Of a stretch of DNA of 64,000 nt, positions 20,873-30,412 are shown one piece after another; the first letter of the stretch is position 1, and each line of letters begins with the position of its first letter. The DNA comes from Lasioglossum baleicum. Lineage: Eukaryota > Arthropoda > Insecta > Hymenoptera > Halictidae. The stretch spans positions 1,886,901-1,950,900 of the forward strand of contig NC_134939.1 of the NCBI RefSeq assembly GCF_051020765.1. Direction: 5' to 3'. Both the position numbers and the translations under genes were made by a program. The notes under the pieces were generated by a model. The model saw nothing but the letters and a program-made list of their open reading frames with translations. It was not told the DNA's origin and made no database searches.

Positions 20873-21403
20873 GCATATTTTCGGAAACGCCTGGTATATC
20901 GAAATGTTAATGAAATTGAAAAAACAAAAGGAGTACCTTGAAGAGAAAGGAACGCTCTTTCTATTGCATTTTTGCACAAGATTCTACGATCATTTTTTCG
21001 CTTACTGGAGCCAGTTAAAGTTAAAAAGCCCATATATAATTCAATGTTGAATAACTCGAGTAAAAAAAATCGCACAATATTTCAACAACCACACAATTTA
21101 CACAGGAAAGATAGCCCTTCCAAATTATATTAAGGCGATTTATCAAAAAAATTTGTTGCTCCCCGTGTGATGTTCCAAAGTTGCACAAAATTTTTGTTAA
21201 CCGTCAATGTCGTCTTCATCTCACTATAACTTTGTAAAATACCAACATAGCAAGAATTTGAAACAGAGCATTTGAAACTAGAGGTTTCAGGCTTTCAAAC
21301 CATTGTTTAACGATATCGATACGGCAATTTTTGACGGAGTTATGATCACGTAAAGTGGGACCAATTTTTCGGGTTCGCACAAGTGATCCCTAAATTCTTT
21401 TTG
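20873..21403 (+). repeat. Interspersed repeat A, copy 3
   Basis: Direct copy of 14227-14775, lacking the flanking 11-bp satellite. Confidence 0.88.
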
Positions 21404-22660
21404 TATATGATTCTTTTCATTTTATAAATAGTAAAATAAATATAATATCTTATACAATATTTTTTTAAATGTTTAGTAATTGGATAGATCCCAACATATT
21501 TAATAATGTAAACAATATTTTGAATAATGGTATAACAATTTTTAATGGTGACTCTGAGAGTTTTATGATTCCGTTTTAATAGTCATATCAATAATGATTT
21601 TCTGGAAATGTGGTGTCGTTATGTGTATATTCACAAACTCACATATGTAGATGAAATTTAAAAATATTAAAATAGAAATAATGGTTAAGTTTAACGTAGG
21701 TTCTGCTTTTGATTCAGTTAACAATGTTTAGCAATGAATAAAAGAAATTCTCTATAGTTTAGTTTAGTTTAGTTCTAGTGGTTTAACATAGGTTCCACTT
21801 TTGATTTACTTGTTAACTATGTTAAATATGTTTAGCAATGAATAAAAGAAATTCTCTTGAGTTCAGTTTAGTTTTAGTAGTTTACATTTCATATTTGGAT
21901 ATCGGAAAGTACTTTGGACATTCGTTAAAAAGAAAACCAGTGGAAACATGGACTAGAATTTACTGAAGAATAAGCTGTGTATTGTTCGTTAATGATCATG
22001 TTGTTCTACAATAACCTCGTTCGTCGACATATAACGCATTATTGCAGAAATGGAAACGGATAAGCATTCTTGCCAGCATGTATCATCTTCGTTTCACTGA
22101 TTGCTCGATTGAGACTCGCAGTAGGCTGTATGAGAACAGATCCTATTGCACCACTTGTGCCTCCATCGATGAATTATTGACAAGAGGGATGTTTTTAAAT
22201 TGACCTGCAACCAATCACCTGGAACATCACGGACATTCACTTTTTGTTCATTGCAACACAAACCACTTTCAAAGCAAACAACCTGGCCTTTTGTATGCCA
22301 ATCAGAAACTCTTTCCTTTCCTCCTACTATTCTCGTTTTTTTTTCATTTTAACAATATTTCTGGTGCACGTTCAAGTTTGTAATTCAGGAGTTCCAAAAA
22401 TTCGCCACGGTGGATAAGAAAAATATACAGTAGACTGAAGAGCAATCCATATATGTATAAACAGAAGTTTACGTTACTCGAGTTCAAAACGCATGCTTGT
22501 AAATATATTTGACGACACTCATTTGCTCAACAGTCTATTCTTAACTATCAAGAATTTTATTGTAATAAAAATATTATATAAAAGTACATACAAATATAAA
22601 ATACATTATTTAAGATTTATATATTATAACTTCGTACTACAATCAAGCAAAAAGAGTATT
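21404..22660. other. AT-rich DNA with a MITE fragment and a ~108 bp tandem duplication
   Basis: Bases 21470-21570 resemble the TTAA MITE family (AATGTAAACAATATTTTGAA). Bases 21690-21890 hold two copies of a ~108 bp unit (GTTTAGCAATGAATAAAAGA in each). The segment 22020-22400 is unclassified. Confidence 0.55.
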
Positions 22661-22667
22661 CATTTAC

Positions 22668-22740
22668 ACTACCGCTCATGGAAATATGGACCCTTGAAAA
22701 TTAAAAGAAAAAACAAGAACAGCAATTGGTACTGAAATTA
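22668..22740. repeat. Isolated Tc1-like terminus
   Basis: TACACTACCGCTCATGGAAA resembles the ACTACCGCTCATAAATG end of the 1919-2303 element. No partner end was found. Confidence 0.4.
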
Positions 22741-22844
22741 CAATAACATCGTTTCTAAAGTAGGTGCTCACATTTTTTTCTTTAACTATTTTGCGCTGAC
22801 ACCATTACTTTTGTATAAAAATATAATTATTACACTATGTATAA

Positions 22845-23130
22845 GGTTCATCGCGGCGCGCTCTGCTCATCATATCAGTCAAAAAAGTCTCTTTGAGACA
22901 GAAAAATACATTGAAATCTGCGGTTGTTTTTCTCGATTATTTCGCTACTTTGGGCACTCATATTATTAGATATAAACATAATCTCGTTAAATGAATAGAA
23001 TGAGTCCTCACCCAGCCCATAATCTGCTCAAATAAGGACAAAGAACCGAGGCGCGCAAACCCATGATTCGACCCAAAATCTAGTAAGATTCTAGTTCCTT
23101 TCCAGTTACTTCAGTAGGGTTACTTCCCCC
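22845..23130 (-). mobile_element. Truncated TTAA element, relative of 43761-44563
   Basis: CAGTCAAAAAAGTCTCTTTG through GATTCTAGTTCC to TTCCCCC, then TTAA (23131-23134), is the reverse complement of 43761-44080. The other end is lost. Confidence 0.75.
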
Positions 23131-23204
23131 TTAACACTGAACCTACCACGAAGGGTCAAATGACCCATTTTAGATTTTTTAATTGACAATTATTGAAATT
23201 GTAA

Positions 23205-23405
23205 TGGTGGGTAAAACTTACGGTTAGGGGAAGCAGCTCCGATAACCTTGACCTTGACATATGTTGTCGAGGACAAGATTCTGAACAACTTTTGTCATTA
23301 GAACTACCCCGCGCTCGCTCTTAGTTTTCGAGATATTTGCGAAAAACTATTACTAATACTGTATTGAATTTTACGTATTCTTCCACGTTCCGTTGCAACA
23401 TAACG
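23205..23405 (+). repeat. Interspersed repeat G, left arm copy
   Basis: GGGTAAAACTTACGGTTAGG to CGTTCCGTTGCAACATAA. Same family as 13676-13885. Confidence 0.85.
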
Positions 23406-23408
23406 CAC

Positions 23409-23431
23409 ACGCGCGCACACACACACACATT
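23409..23431. repeat. (CA)n/(CG) microsatellite
   Basis: ACACGCGCGCACACACACAC and continuing CA. Confidence 0.85.
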
Positions 23432-23556
23432 TTGAGATAGATAGTTTTCGAAATATTAACAATTTCGCATGCGTGGCCTCTCCGCCCCCGCCACCTAACC
23501 CTAACTAATTCTGATTGCACGATTTTTCCATCACTGGTTCAAATTCTGTATGAAGG

Positions 23557-23564
23557 CTATATAC
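23557..23564. other. Target-site duplication, left copy (CTATATAC)
   Basis: Identical to 25905-25912. The 8-bp length is the hAT superfamily hallmark. Confidence 0.9.
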
Positions 23565-23639
23565 TAGAGATCGCGGTTTTGGACGTGTACTAAAATACAC
23601 GTGTACACGTGGTACGTGAACCGTGTAGTACGAAATTAA

Positions 23640-23770
23640 GGATCCGTGCATACGGATCCGTGAATACGGATCCGTGTAGCACGGGTCCGTGTTACACGGG
23701 GCTGCGAACACGGATCCGTGTACACGGATCCGTATATTACACGGATCCGTATTCACGGATCCGTTCGTCG
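23640..23770. repeat. Subterminal ACGGATCCGT array, left arm
   Basis: Seven GGATCCGT-containing units plus one GGGTCCGT variant occur within 130 bp. Most are the 10-bp perfect palindrome ACGGATCCGT, with short spacers such as GTGAAT and GTGT. Subterminal repeats in hAT elements are transposase binding sites; that role is inferred here. Confidence 0.85.
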
Positions 23771-24024
23771 GCACGTTCGAGTCCGACAACTGAGGCGTTA
23801 TTGTTTTTAGATTGAATTATTTTCTACTGTTGACGTTAGAAGTGAGACAATAATAAAGTTGCGGTAAATTGTTCGACGTTAAATGACCGTATATTAAAAT
23901 GCATATGTAAAATAAAAATACGAACATTTGTGAAATTAAAATACACGGGTACCCGTGTACTTAGTATTATATTACGTGCATTAAAATTCGGATTCGTTTA
24001 TTGCACGTGAAATAGGGACCTCAA

Positions 24025-24339
24025 TTAGATGTGATTCTGGAAGCGGGTAGCGCAGATGGAAAGAGATACTGAATAAATTAGCGGAAATAGCGCACGAAAT
24101 AAAACAGGTGTTAGAAGAGCGATGCGTTTATTACGAAATAGAGAGCGATACTGACGTGAAAGAGAACAATACAAAGAAAAAGAAAGGATTACATAGACCG
24201 ACATAAGTATGGATTTAAAGACGGCAGCATTGGTGACGCGTAAATATAAACAGAAAACGTATTTGTGTAACGCCCGCGTTACTTGAGGCGTGAGCGTGAA
24301 CAACGACTGTCCAGAGCTAACACACATTTTGAAAAACAA
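24025..24339 (-). CDS. Mirrored 104-codon frame, left arm copy
   Basis: I do not recognise this protein. It begins MFFKMCVSSGQSLFTLTPQV and contains two hydrophobic stretches (AAVFKSILMSVYVILSFSLY; ALLTPVLFRALFPLIYSVSL) separated by a basic/serine stretch (SRQYRSLFRN). On paper that could be a small membrane protein. The twin at 25132-25446 differs at only three residues that I can see (C/Y at 6, R/Q near 21, K/E near 70). Both lie just downstream of the hAT transposase stop in their arm. Conservation follows from arm identity, so it is not independent evidence of selection. Confidence 0.25.
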   Translation of the reverse strand: MFFKMCVSSGQSLFTLTPQVTRALHKYVFCLYLRVTNAAVFKSILMSVYVILSFSLYCSLSRQYRSLFRNKRIALLTPVLFRALFPLIYSVSLSICATRFQNHI

Positions 24340-24393
24340 ATTTTTGAGCTACAGGTAACAAAAAATAATTAACACAATTTTACGAAATACAAT

Positions 24394-24467
24394 TTATTCA
24401 ATTAATTTTCTATTTTGGTACAAAAAAACCAAAATGTTTACATTCTCAGGTAGTAAACGCGTCCTTT
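24394..24467 (-). pseudogene. hAT transposase C-terminus, left arm copy
   Basis: On the minus strand this reads KRTRLLPENVNILVFLYQNR, then KLIE and stop. RxRLxPENVxxLVFL is the terminal signature of the hAT dimerisation domain (hAT family C-terminal region). Only the last ~24 codons are present, because the arm ends here. It shows that the arm derives from the transposase 3' side of a hAT element. No other start or exon is visible. Confidence 0.85.
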
Positions 24468-24800
24468 TTCAAAATTAAAAGCTCACCTTATATACATACA
24501 TATGTATCACCGTATATATGTAGAATATCGTTCAACGATCGTAGTGATATACATTGTATATCTGTAGAAACAGTTGACGAGCGGTCGCATCATGCTGACG
24601 CATACGCACAGCACGGGCGTGCATGTATAGACAAAATTAAATGTATAGTAATAGCTGCAGTTTTTCGCAAATATCTCAAAAATTAAGACTGAGCGGCGGT
24701 TACATGTATAGGAAAAAGTTGTCCACACACATAGAATCTTCACCCTGACAACATATTAAAAAATCATCGAAGTCGGTGGGGTGGGACCTTTTATACACAA
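24462..24800 (-). repeat. Degraded repeat G inside the hAT spacer
   Basis: TCAAAATTAAAAGCTCACCT, TTTTTCGCAAATATCTCAAA and CTGACAACATATTAAA correspond to 26030-26060, 26180-26200 and 26260-26275 in order. Identity is lower than among the other G copies. Confidence 0.5.
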
Positions 24801-24869
24801 TTACCTTACAATTTTTATATAATGACGACATTGTTGACATGTCCGACATACACGGAGAATACGAAAAAT

Positions 24870-25077
24870 ATATTGCGAAACCACAGTTACGGTTTGATTT
24901 ATGTCCGTATGAGAAAATATCCGACAATTGCAAGACTTGCAATTAAGTATTTGTCGGATATAGTTCCGAACGTTGTTTTCAACTGTGGGAAATATTGTAA
25001 CGCGAAAAAAACGCGTTTTACCTGAAAATGTAAACATTTTGGTTTTTTTATATCAAAATAAAAAAATAATTCATTAA
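24870..25077 (+). pseudogene. hAT transposase C-terminal fragment, right copy
   Basis: The plus strand reads RMRKYPTIARLAIKYLSDIV, then PNVVFNCGKYCNAKKTR. After a one-base shift it continues LPENVNILVFLYQNKKIIH and stop at 25077. This fits the hAT dimerisation domain pattern (YPxLAxLAxKYLxIPxxSVxSERVFSxAGN..KRxRLxPENVxxLVFL), with the SER/FS part degraded (NVVFNCGKYCN). It reaches further upstream than the left-arm copy, so it is unique spacer plus arm. The frameshift and missing N-terminal domains make it nonfunctional. Confidence 0.8.
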
Positions 25078-25131
25078 ATTTTATTGCGTAAACTTTTGTT
25101 AATTATTTTTTGTTACCTGTAATCCAAAAAT

Positions 25132-25446
25132 TTGTTTTTCAAAATGTATGTTAGCTCTGGACAGTCGTTGTTCACGCTCACGCCTCAAGTAACGCAGGCG
25201 TTACACAAATACGTTTTCTGTTTATATTTACGCGTCACCAATGCTGCCGTCTTTAAATCCATACTTATGTCTGTCTATGTAATCCTTTCTTTTTCTTTGT
25301 ATTGTTCTCTTTCACGTCAGTATCGCTCTCTATTTCGTAATGAACGCATCGCTCTTCTAACACCTGTTTTATTTCGTGCGCTATTTCCGCTAATTTATTC
25401 AGTATCTCTTTCCATCTGCGCTACCCGCTTCCAGAATCACATCTAA
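25132..25446 (+). CDS. Mirrored 104-codon frame, right arm copy
   Basis: Twin of the frame at 24025-24339 on the opposite arm, starting MFFKMYVSSGQSLFTLTPQV and ending ICATRFQNHI. It has the same two hydrophobic segments. It starts about 55 bases after the hAT stop codon. Function unknown. It may be noncoding DNA kept open by recent arm conversion; a C-rich first strand with few stops would favour chance. Confidence 0.25.
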   Translation: MFFKMYVSSGQSLFTLTPQVTQALHKYVFCLYLRVTNAAVFKSILMSVYVILSFSLYCSLSRQYRSLFRNERIALLTPVLFRALFPLIYSVSLSICATRFQNHI

Positions 25447-25699
25447 TTGAGGTCTCTATTTCACGTGCAATAAACGAATCCGAATTTTAATGCACGTAAT
25501 ATAATACTAAGTACACGGGTACCCGTGTATTTTAATTTCACAAATGTTCGTATTTTTATTTTACATATGCATTTTAATATACGGTCATTTAACGTCGAAC
25601 AATTTACCGCAACTTTATTATTGTCTCACTTCTAACGTCAACAGTAGAAAATAATTCAATCTAAAAACAATAACGCCTCAGTTGTCGGACTCGAACGTG

Positions 25700-25870
25700 C
25701 CGACGAACGGATCCGTGAATACGGATCCGTGTAATATACGGATCCGTGTTCGCAGCCCCGTGTAACACGGACCCGTGCTACACGAATCCGTATTCACGTG
25801 TTCGTGGATCCGTGTACACGGATCCGCATTCACGGATCCTTAAATTCGCACTACACGGTTCACGTACCAC
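25700..25870. repeat. Subterminal ACGGATCCGT array, right arm
   Basis: Mirror of 23640-23770 with small differences (one GAATCCGT, one GGATCCTT, one GGACCCGT unit). It ends before TAAATTCGCACTACACGG. Confidence 0.85.
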
Positions 25871-25904
25871 GTGTATTTACATACACGTGAAACGGGGATC
25901 TCTA

Positions 25905-25912
25905 CTATATAC
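25905..25912. other. Target-site duplication, right copy (CTATATAC)
   Basis: Identical to 23557-23564. Confidence 0.9.
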
Positions 25913-26104
25913 ATAGAATGCAAAAATTATGCGATCAGAATTGGTTGGGGTTAGGTGGTGGGGGACGGAGACGGCCGGCCATTAGGCCGGCCCGACCACG
26001 CATGCGAAAATCCAGACGTAGTCTTTCAAAATTGAGAGCTCACCCTATACATATAGAGTGACACTATGTTCTGATCCTCACAATGTGTTTATAAACAGAA
26101 AATA

Positions 26105-26335
26105 AGCAGATGCCGCCCCGGAACAGGCTTACGTTGCCACGGAGAGCATGCAAGAATATGTAAAATTCAATACAATATTTGCAATAGGTTTTCGCAAATA
26201 TCTCGAAAACTAAGAGCGAGCGCCGGGTAGTTGTAATGACAAAAGTTGTTCAGAATGTTGTCCTCGATAACATATGTCAAGGTCAAGGTTTCGGAGCTGC
26301 CTCCCCTAAATGTAAGGTTTACCCAAATACAACCC
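26105..26335 (-). repeat. Interspersed repeat G, right arm copy
   Basis: Reverse complement of 23205-23405, ending GTAAGGTTTACCC near 26325. Confidence 0.85.
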
Positions 26336-26935
26336 AAATGTAAATTAGTTGGTATACTGTATAATAAAAATGTAAAAATTTTAGATCTATTATGGTCTAT
26401 TATTTCATGCAACATGTGGTAGATGGACAGTAGAGAGAAATCTTCGGGACAATTTTTTGAACTATGGCAAAACAGAAGAAATTCCATCTATGAAAAACAA
26501 AAATATCGAGGCTCGATCAGCATTTGCAGATGAATAAAAGATTGGACCATTAAGATCTAAAAAATGTTAGATGAATCGATAATAGAACGCAGCACAGTGG
26601 GCTGTATGCCCGATTTCAGCGGTCAAAATTCAATTTTTAAAACTTCATCCATCATTCGTTTTCCCATTCATGTATCCATGAAGCACTGAAATTTGTCGGA
26701 AGTTTCAAATTCTGTTAATACGCTACTACGCGCTACTCCGTGTTTGATAGTTGATCTACGAAAAAATGGCCATCGCGCGCGCGCAAAATCGAAAATCGCA
26801 GCATTTCTCACATCCTGCATGTTCGCATTCACTATATCTTCGTATTAACTTAAATAAATACTGAATAATAATAATAAACACAGAATATATACTAAAATAA
26901 GAAAGCAGTAGTATACACGTGAAATTTAAATAATA
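26336..26935. other. No assigned gene
   Basis: AT-rich with a short alternating CGCGCGCG at about 26776-26783. AGTGGGCTGTATGCCCGATT (26597) has an inverted partner at about 27757-27778 (AATCGGGCATACAGCCCACT). Together they may mark the ends of a larger unit containing the 26936 element. Confidence 0.45.
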
Positions 26936-27450
26936 TACAGGGTGGGGCAATAACTATGTCCACTATGAATATTGCCTTTATTTGTAATAATGTGACAAAA
27001 TGTTATGGACAAAATTTGCGCGGTATAGAGGGGGACATGTTATGACATAAACATTTTCTGCGTGGGAGGAGGCATAGAGGAGATTTCAACGTCACCTTGA
27101 TTTTTTTAAATCGAAAGACCTACTTTTTGTATCATGAATCGATAGACTATCGAATTCTGAGTAAAAATGTATTGACCTGTCTTAAAATGTCTTAAATCTA
27201 ATAGTTACCAAGATATTATCGAAACAATTTTCTTTCTTCTTTTGATAATATCTCGTTAACTATTAGGGTTAGGACATACGAAGGTCAACACTTTTATACT
27301 CAGAATTTGATACTCTATCGATCTATGGTATAAAAAAAGTACATTCTGTTTAAAAAAATCAAGATGACCTTGAAATTGTGCCACATGTCCCCCTCTGAAC
27401 CGTGCAAATTTTGTTCATAATATTTTTTCATACTATTATAGATAACGGAG
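26936..27450. mobile_element. Degraded hairpin MITE, TACAGGGTGGGGC end
   Basis: The left end CAGGGTGGGGCAATAACTAT is clear. Arm sequences GACAAAATTTGCGCGGTATA and its inverse (ACCGTGCAAATTTTGTTCAT) and GGGGGACATGT/ACATGTCCCCC pair across a centre near 27215. The right tip is lost after about 27450. Confidence 0.75.
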
Positions 27451-27819
27451 ATTATTCTTTGTAATAACTATTTTAAAGAGATATTATAAATGTAAATGAT
27501 TACACTTTTCGATAGTGTACATAAAATAGACGAATAACGTTAAAATATTGATCATTACAAACTTTACAATCTAATACGCTCCTCTTTATGGACAAATTTT
27601 GCACTCAAAACATCCGTTTCAGCAAAAGCGGTATGCAGTACAAAAAATAGAAATCTCAAGCTTTAAAATGGTTGTTTTTTCATCAAATTGGATAAAGTTT
27701 AGCAAAGTTACAGCAGTTTCAATATTGAGCGAATTTTGAACTAGCTGTGGCCGCTGAAATCGGGCATACAGCCCACTCCTCGGAGTTGGATTTGAGAGGA
27801 AAACATGGCATGTGAAGTA

Positions 27820-28035
27820 TGCTGTAAAAGATGGTGGTACACTCATGATATGGTGTTCGATTACTGTATAGTGTTAAAGACCGAATTAACCGGTGGTCAT
27901 ACAAAGAAATATTACGAACATAATTCAGAGAAACAATTGAAAATATGCCAGACAAAGAAATATTATATTCTAGTGATCAGTATTGAACAAGATTCAGATC
28001 CAAAACACACATTTAAAATTGCGTAAAAATGGTGA
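27820..28035 (+). pseudogene. Tc1-like transposase fragment
   Basis: In one plus frame VKDGGTLMIWCSIT matches the Tc1 box KHGGGSLMVWGCIT. In another, IEQDSDPKHTFKIA matches FQQDNDPKHTAKIV, with the second catalytic Asp retained in EQD. The region between is full of stops and the sequence leaves the family after about 28035. It differs from the 29000 copy, so it is a separate insertion. Confidence 0.7.
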
Positions 28036-28427
28036 AGTTCTCGTTCTCATCTGGTTAGGTTTCGCTTTGCGTAGACAATTTGAATGTTATTATATTTAAT
28101 AAATATTAATAATAAAATTTATATTATATTTATATTAGAAATAAATATTATATTTATTTCATGAACTGTATAATGAATACGTTAAAATTTTAGATTTATT
28201 ATGCTATAGAAAGGAAACGTTACCGCAGAGGAAGCATTGTGTATTATATCAGCTATCATATAACCAAGCTGAAGGGTGTAGTTCACGGGCTTCTTCTTAG
28301 AAGCAGAATGAAGTTAAAACACAAACTGAGTATACTAGAGGTAGAAATGGTGAATCACATTCTCTCTCTTAGAATAATAATTCGAGACAGCTGCGTTTAA
28401 CCATTTCGTTTGTATACTATACATATA
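28036..28427. other. AT-rich DNA, no gene seen
   Basis: Bases 28090-28180 are nearly pure A/T. Confidence 0.5.
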
Positions 28428-28640
28428 CAGGGTGCACTCGAAAATTATGTACAAGCGACCACGTGGTGATTCCTTATGAAAACAAAGTTCTCTTTTTCCT
28501 GAGATCGGAAAACGCCCTACACCGTTACTTATAAAAAAGGTGACTATGTTCCAGCAGGATGAAGTACAGAGACCGTTTCCTTGAGATTTACTAATATCGA
28601 ATATTTGCTAATAATAGTATACAAACGTCGGAATTTTAAT
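28428..28640. mobile_element. Single MITE end, TACAGGGTGCACTCG
   Basis: TATACAGGGTGCACTCGAAA is the ACAGGGTG-type terminus followed by DNA not seen elsewhere in the window. The right end is not found. Confidence 0.4.
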
Positions 28641-28994
28641 CCTCTTGGGACAGTGCAGAAAGTACAAACGGGTAGTATACGTTGTTACGCTGAATCAGAC
28701 TTTGGAGCTAGTTGAATCTAATGAGATCAGGCCAAGTTTCCCTTTCGAATCAAGAGTAACTTTATAGATTCCGCGAGTTCGGTAATTAGTCTATTTTGAT
28801 CAATTCAACACTACCACTCCGCGTTCGCTGCATCGTCACTGCGTCACCGAATAGACAGTAGTAGTACTTTGGTAACTCTACACAATTATTCTATACACTC
28901 TACACTCATATTCTTACCGCAACAATACAATGACAATAGAAACCAGAATCCTTGAAACCAGAAAACTTACACCCTACGCCCTACAGTCTCAAAC

Positions 28995-29245
28995 ACAGTT
29001 GAGGGTCAGTGCTCGTATGGGGCAGCGTCAGTGTTGCTGGTGTTGACTCATTAGAATTTATTGATGGAATAATGAACCACAGGGTCTATATTGACAATTT
29101 GAAACGCAGTCTTGATGCCAGGGCAGAGAAAATGAATATTAAAGACGATTTCGTTTCCATGCGCGATAATGATCCGAAGCAGACTGCGTATAATGCCAGA
29201 ATGTGGATACTACATAATACACCGGCGCGGCCGCACTGATGCAGT
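28995..29245 (+). pseudogene. Tc1-like transposase central fragment
   Basis: An unbroken plus-strand stretch reads GSVLVWGSVSVAGVDSLEFI, then DGIMNHRVYIDNLKRSLDAR, AEKMNIKDDFVSMRDNDPKQ, and TAYNARMWILHNTP. This is the catalytic core of a Tc1-like transposase. Normal elements have FMQDNDPKHTA, so MRDNDPKQT keeps the Asp but has a His to Gln change. It stops at 29239, before the SPDxNPIE glutamate. No flanking terminal repeats were found. Confidence 0.88.
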
Positions 29246-29343
29246 CGCCCGATCTACATAGCTGTTCATTTGGCAAATACAAAGAGAAAACAATTTTTTT
29301 CCTGGTTCTCCCAAAAATTTAATATGAATTTAAATATAAACTT

Positions 29344-29646
29344 ATGACATTAATGACTATAAAAATAAAAGCGTGGAGCTCTCTATTATTATTAGTGCAT
29401 AGCTATGTGGTGACAAATGTGAACAGTGATTGTGAGTGTGGAAAAATTTCAAGGCATCTGTGTGAAATAAACATACGAATTATTTATCAATTCGAAAGTG
29501 AAAGTGAAATTCTGGATCGTCGACTTGACGCGCATCCCTTAGGCCTTCTACCACCGGCTGTGCAGTTCGTCGACCTGGCCGTACATCCCTTAGTTTTCGG
29601 TACTGTCGTATACCTGAAGACATCTGTGCAATTCGTCACCGAGTGA
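29344..29646 (+). other. Unclassified 100-codon frame with internal duplication
   Basis: The frame starts MTLMTIKIKAWSSLLLLVHS, which resembles a signal peptide, then NSDCECGKISRHLCE. At 29518-29637 the DNA contains two diverged copies of a ~55-65 bp unit (GTCGAC...GTGCAGTTCGTC / GTGCAATTCGTC), giving VQFVD and VQFVT repeats. I recognise no family. Upstream lies a transposase fragment, downstream a repeat, so a host gene is unlikely. Confidence 0.2.
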
Positions 29647-29699
29647 CCCAGTGACACACATTTCGAAGCAGCAAATGGATTTACGGCTGAATAAGTGAG

Positions 29700-30050
29700 T
29701 TTTTAATACAATCAGTTTCCGCTTCTTCCCTCGTTCGGGTAAGGTTGCCGTAAGTCGGGTAAAGAGATCCACCCATATGAATTGACAAGTAAAGTTCTTC
29801 CGACTGTCAAAAAGTCTAAAGGAAATGTTGTTCAGAATCATGGTCTTGACAACATATCCAAAGCTCATCCAAATCGGGTAAAAGATAGTACAATCGATCG
29901 ATTTACAATTACAAGTTTTTACATTTATCGCGTAAACTAAAGCCGGCCGACAAAAACTGTAAAGGGAAATGTTGTTCAGAATCATGGTCTTGACAACATA
30001 TCGAAAGCTCATCCAAATCGGGGAGGATTCACATAATCTCGAGAAACTCT
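29700..30050. repeat. Tandem copies of a repeat G-like block
   Basis: GTTCAGAATCATGGTCTTGA occurs at about 29829 and 29971, each followed by CAACATAT and AAAGCTCATCCAAATCGG. The unit is ~142 bp. The wording resembles the AAGTTGTTCAGAATGTTGTC part of repeat G. Confidence 0.65.
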
Positions 30051-30056
30051 TGTTCG

Positions 30057-30275
30057 TTACGGCATCGCGGCGTTACACCACGCTCGTCTCCCGGCGCGCT
30101 GGACTGAACGTGCCATCGCGCGTCTAGGTCGCACTCTGATTGGTCCGTGTTTTTCGTTAATAACTCCTAAACAAAGCCCCGGCTGACATTGGTGCAAAGG
30201 AAAATGTTGCTTCAAATGACCTAAGGAACCTCCCATTTCCCGGAGTCGAAGGGGTTTTGGGACACCCTGTATATA
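30057..30275. mobile_element. Right half of a hairpin MITE (as at 39577)
   Basis: CTGATTGGTCCGTGTTTTTC to TTTTGGGACACCCTG matches the right arm of 39577-39932. The left arm is absent. TATA repeats follow. Confidence 0.8.
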
Positions 30276-30412
30276 TATATACAAACATCCATTTTTATAT
30301 ATTAAGAAGATAATATAAGCGGGGTGGGGGGGAGGGGTTAAAAAGTTATTTTATATATTTTTTTATTTTCTACTTTTTAGTCTAGAACGCGAGATATAGT
30401 AATACTGGTATG

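Larger units (their letters stand above)
23565..25904. mobile_element. hAT-derived foldback transposon, 2,340 bp
   Basis: Ends TAGAGATC and GATCTCTA are flanked by a perfect 8-bp duplication CTATATAC. The arms 23565-24467 and about 25000-25904 are near-perfect inverted repeats of ~900 bp, far longer than normal hAT ends. Each arm contains, from outside in: GTGTAC/CACGTG-rich tip DNA, a cluster of ACGGATCCGT palindromes, an AT-rich stretch with ACACGGGTACCCGTGT, a 104-codon frame, and the C-terminal codons of a hAT transposase. The ~530 bp spacer (24468-25000) holds a further hAT-like coding piece and a degraded repeat G. I infer an inverted duplication of one hAT 3' end; element-size insertion is shown by the duplication. 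Confidence 0.9.
23205..26335. repeat. Outer palindrome enclosing the hAT foldback element
   Basis: Repeat G lies inverted at the two ends (23205-23405 plus; 26105-26335 minus). Next to the inner element, CGCATGCGTGGCC and CCACCTAACCCTAAC (23467-23510) have inverted partners at 25940-26010 (GGGTTAGGTGG, CCACGCATGCG). The arms have diverged between these blocks, and the left arm gained a CA repeat. The 23565 element inserted near the centre of this older structure. Confidence 0.75.

Noticed and set aside
23505..23815. Overlapping frames rich in DPC/HGS repeats
   Set aside because: They are by-products of the GGATCCGT palindrome array, open on both strands because the unit is self-complementary.
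29344..29646. Secreted protein with a signal peptide
   Set aside because: Only the first 28 residues fit; the rest is a diverged duplication with no domain, next to transposon debris.
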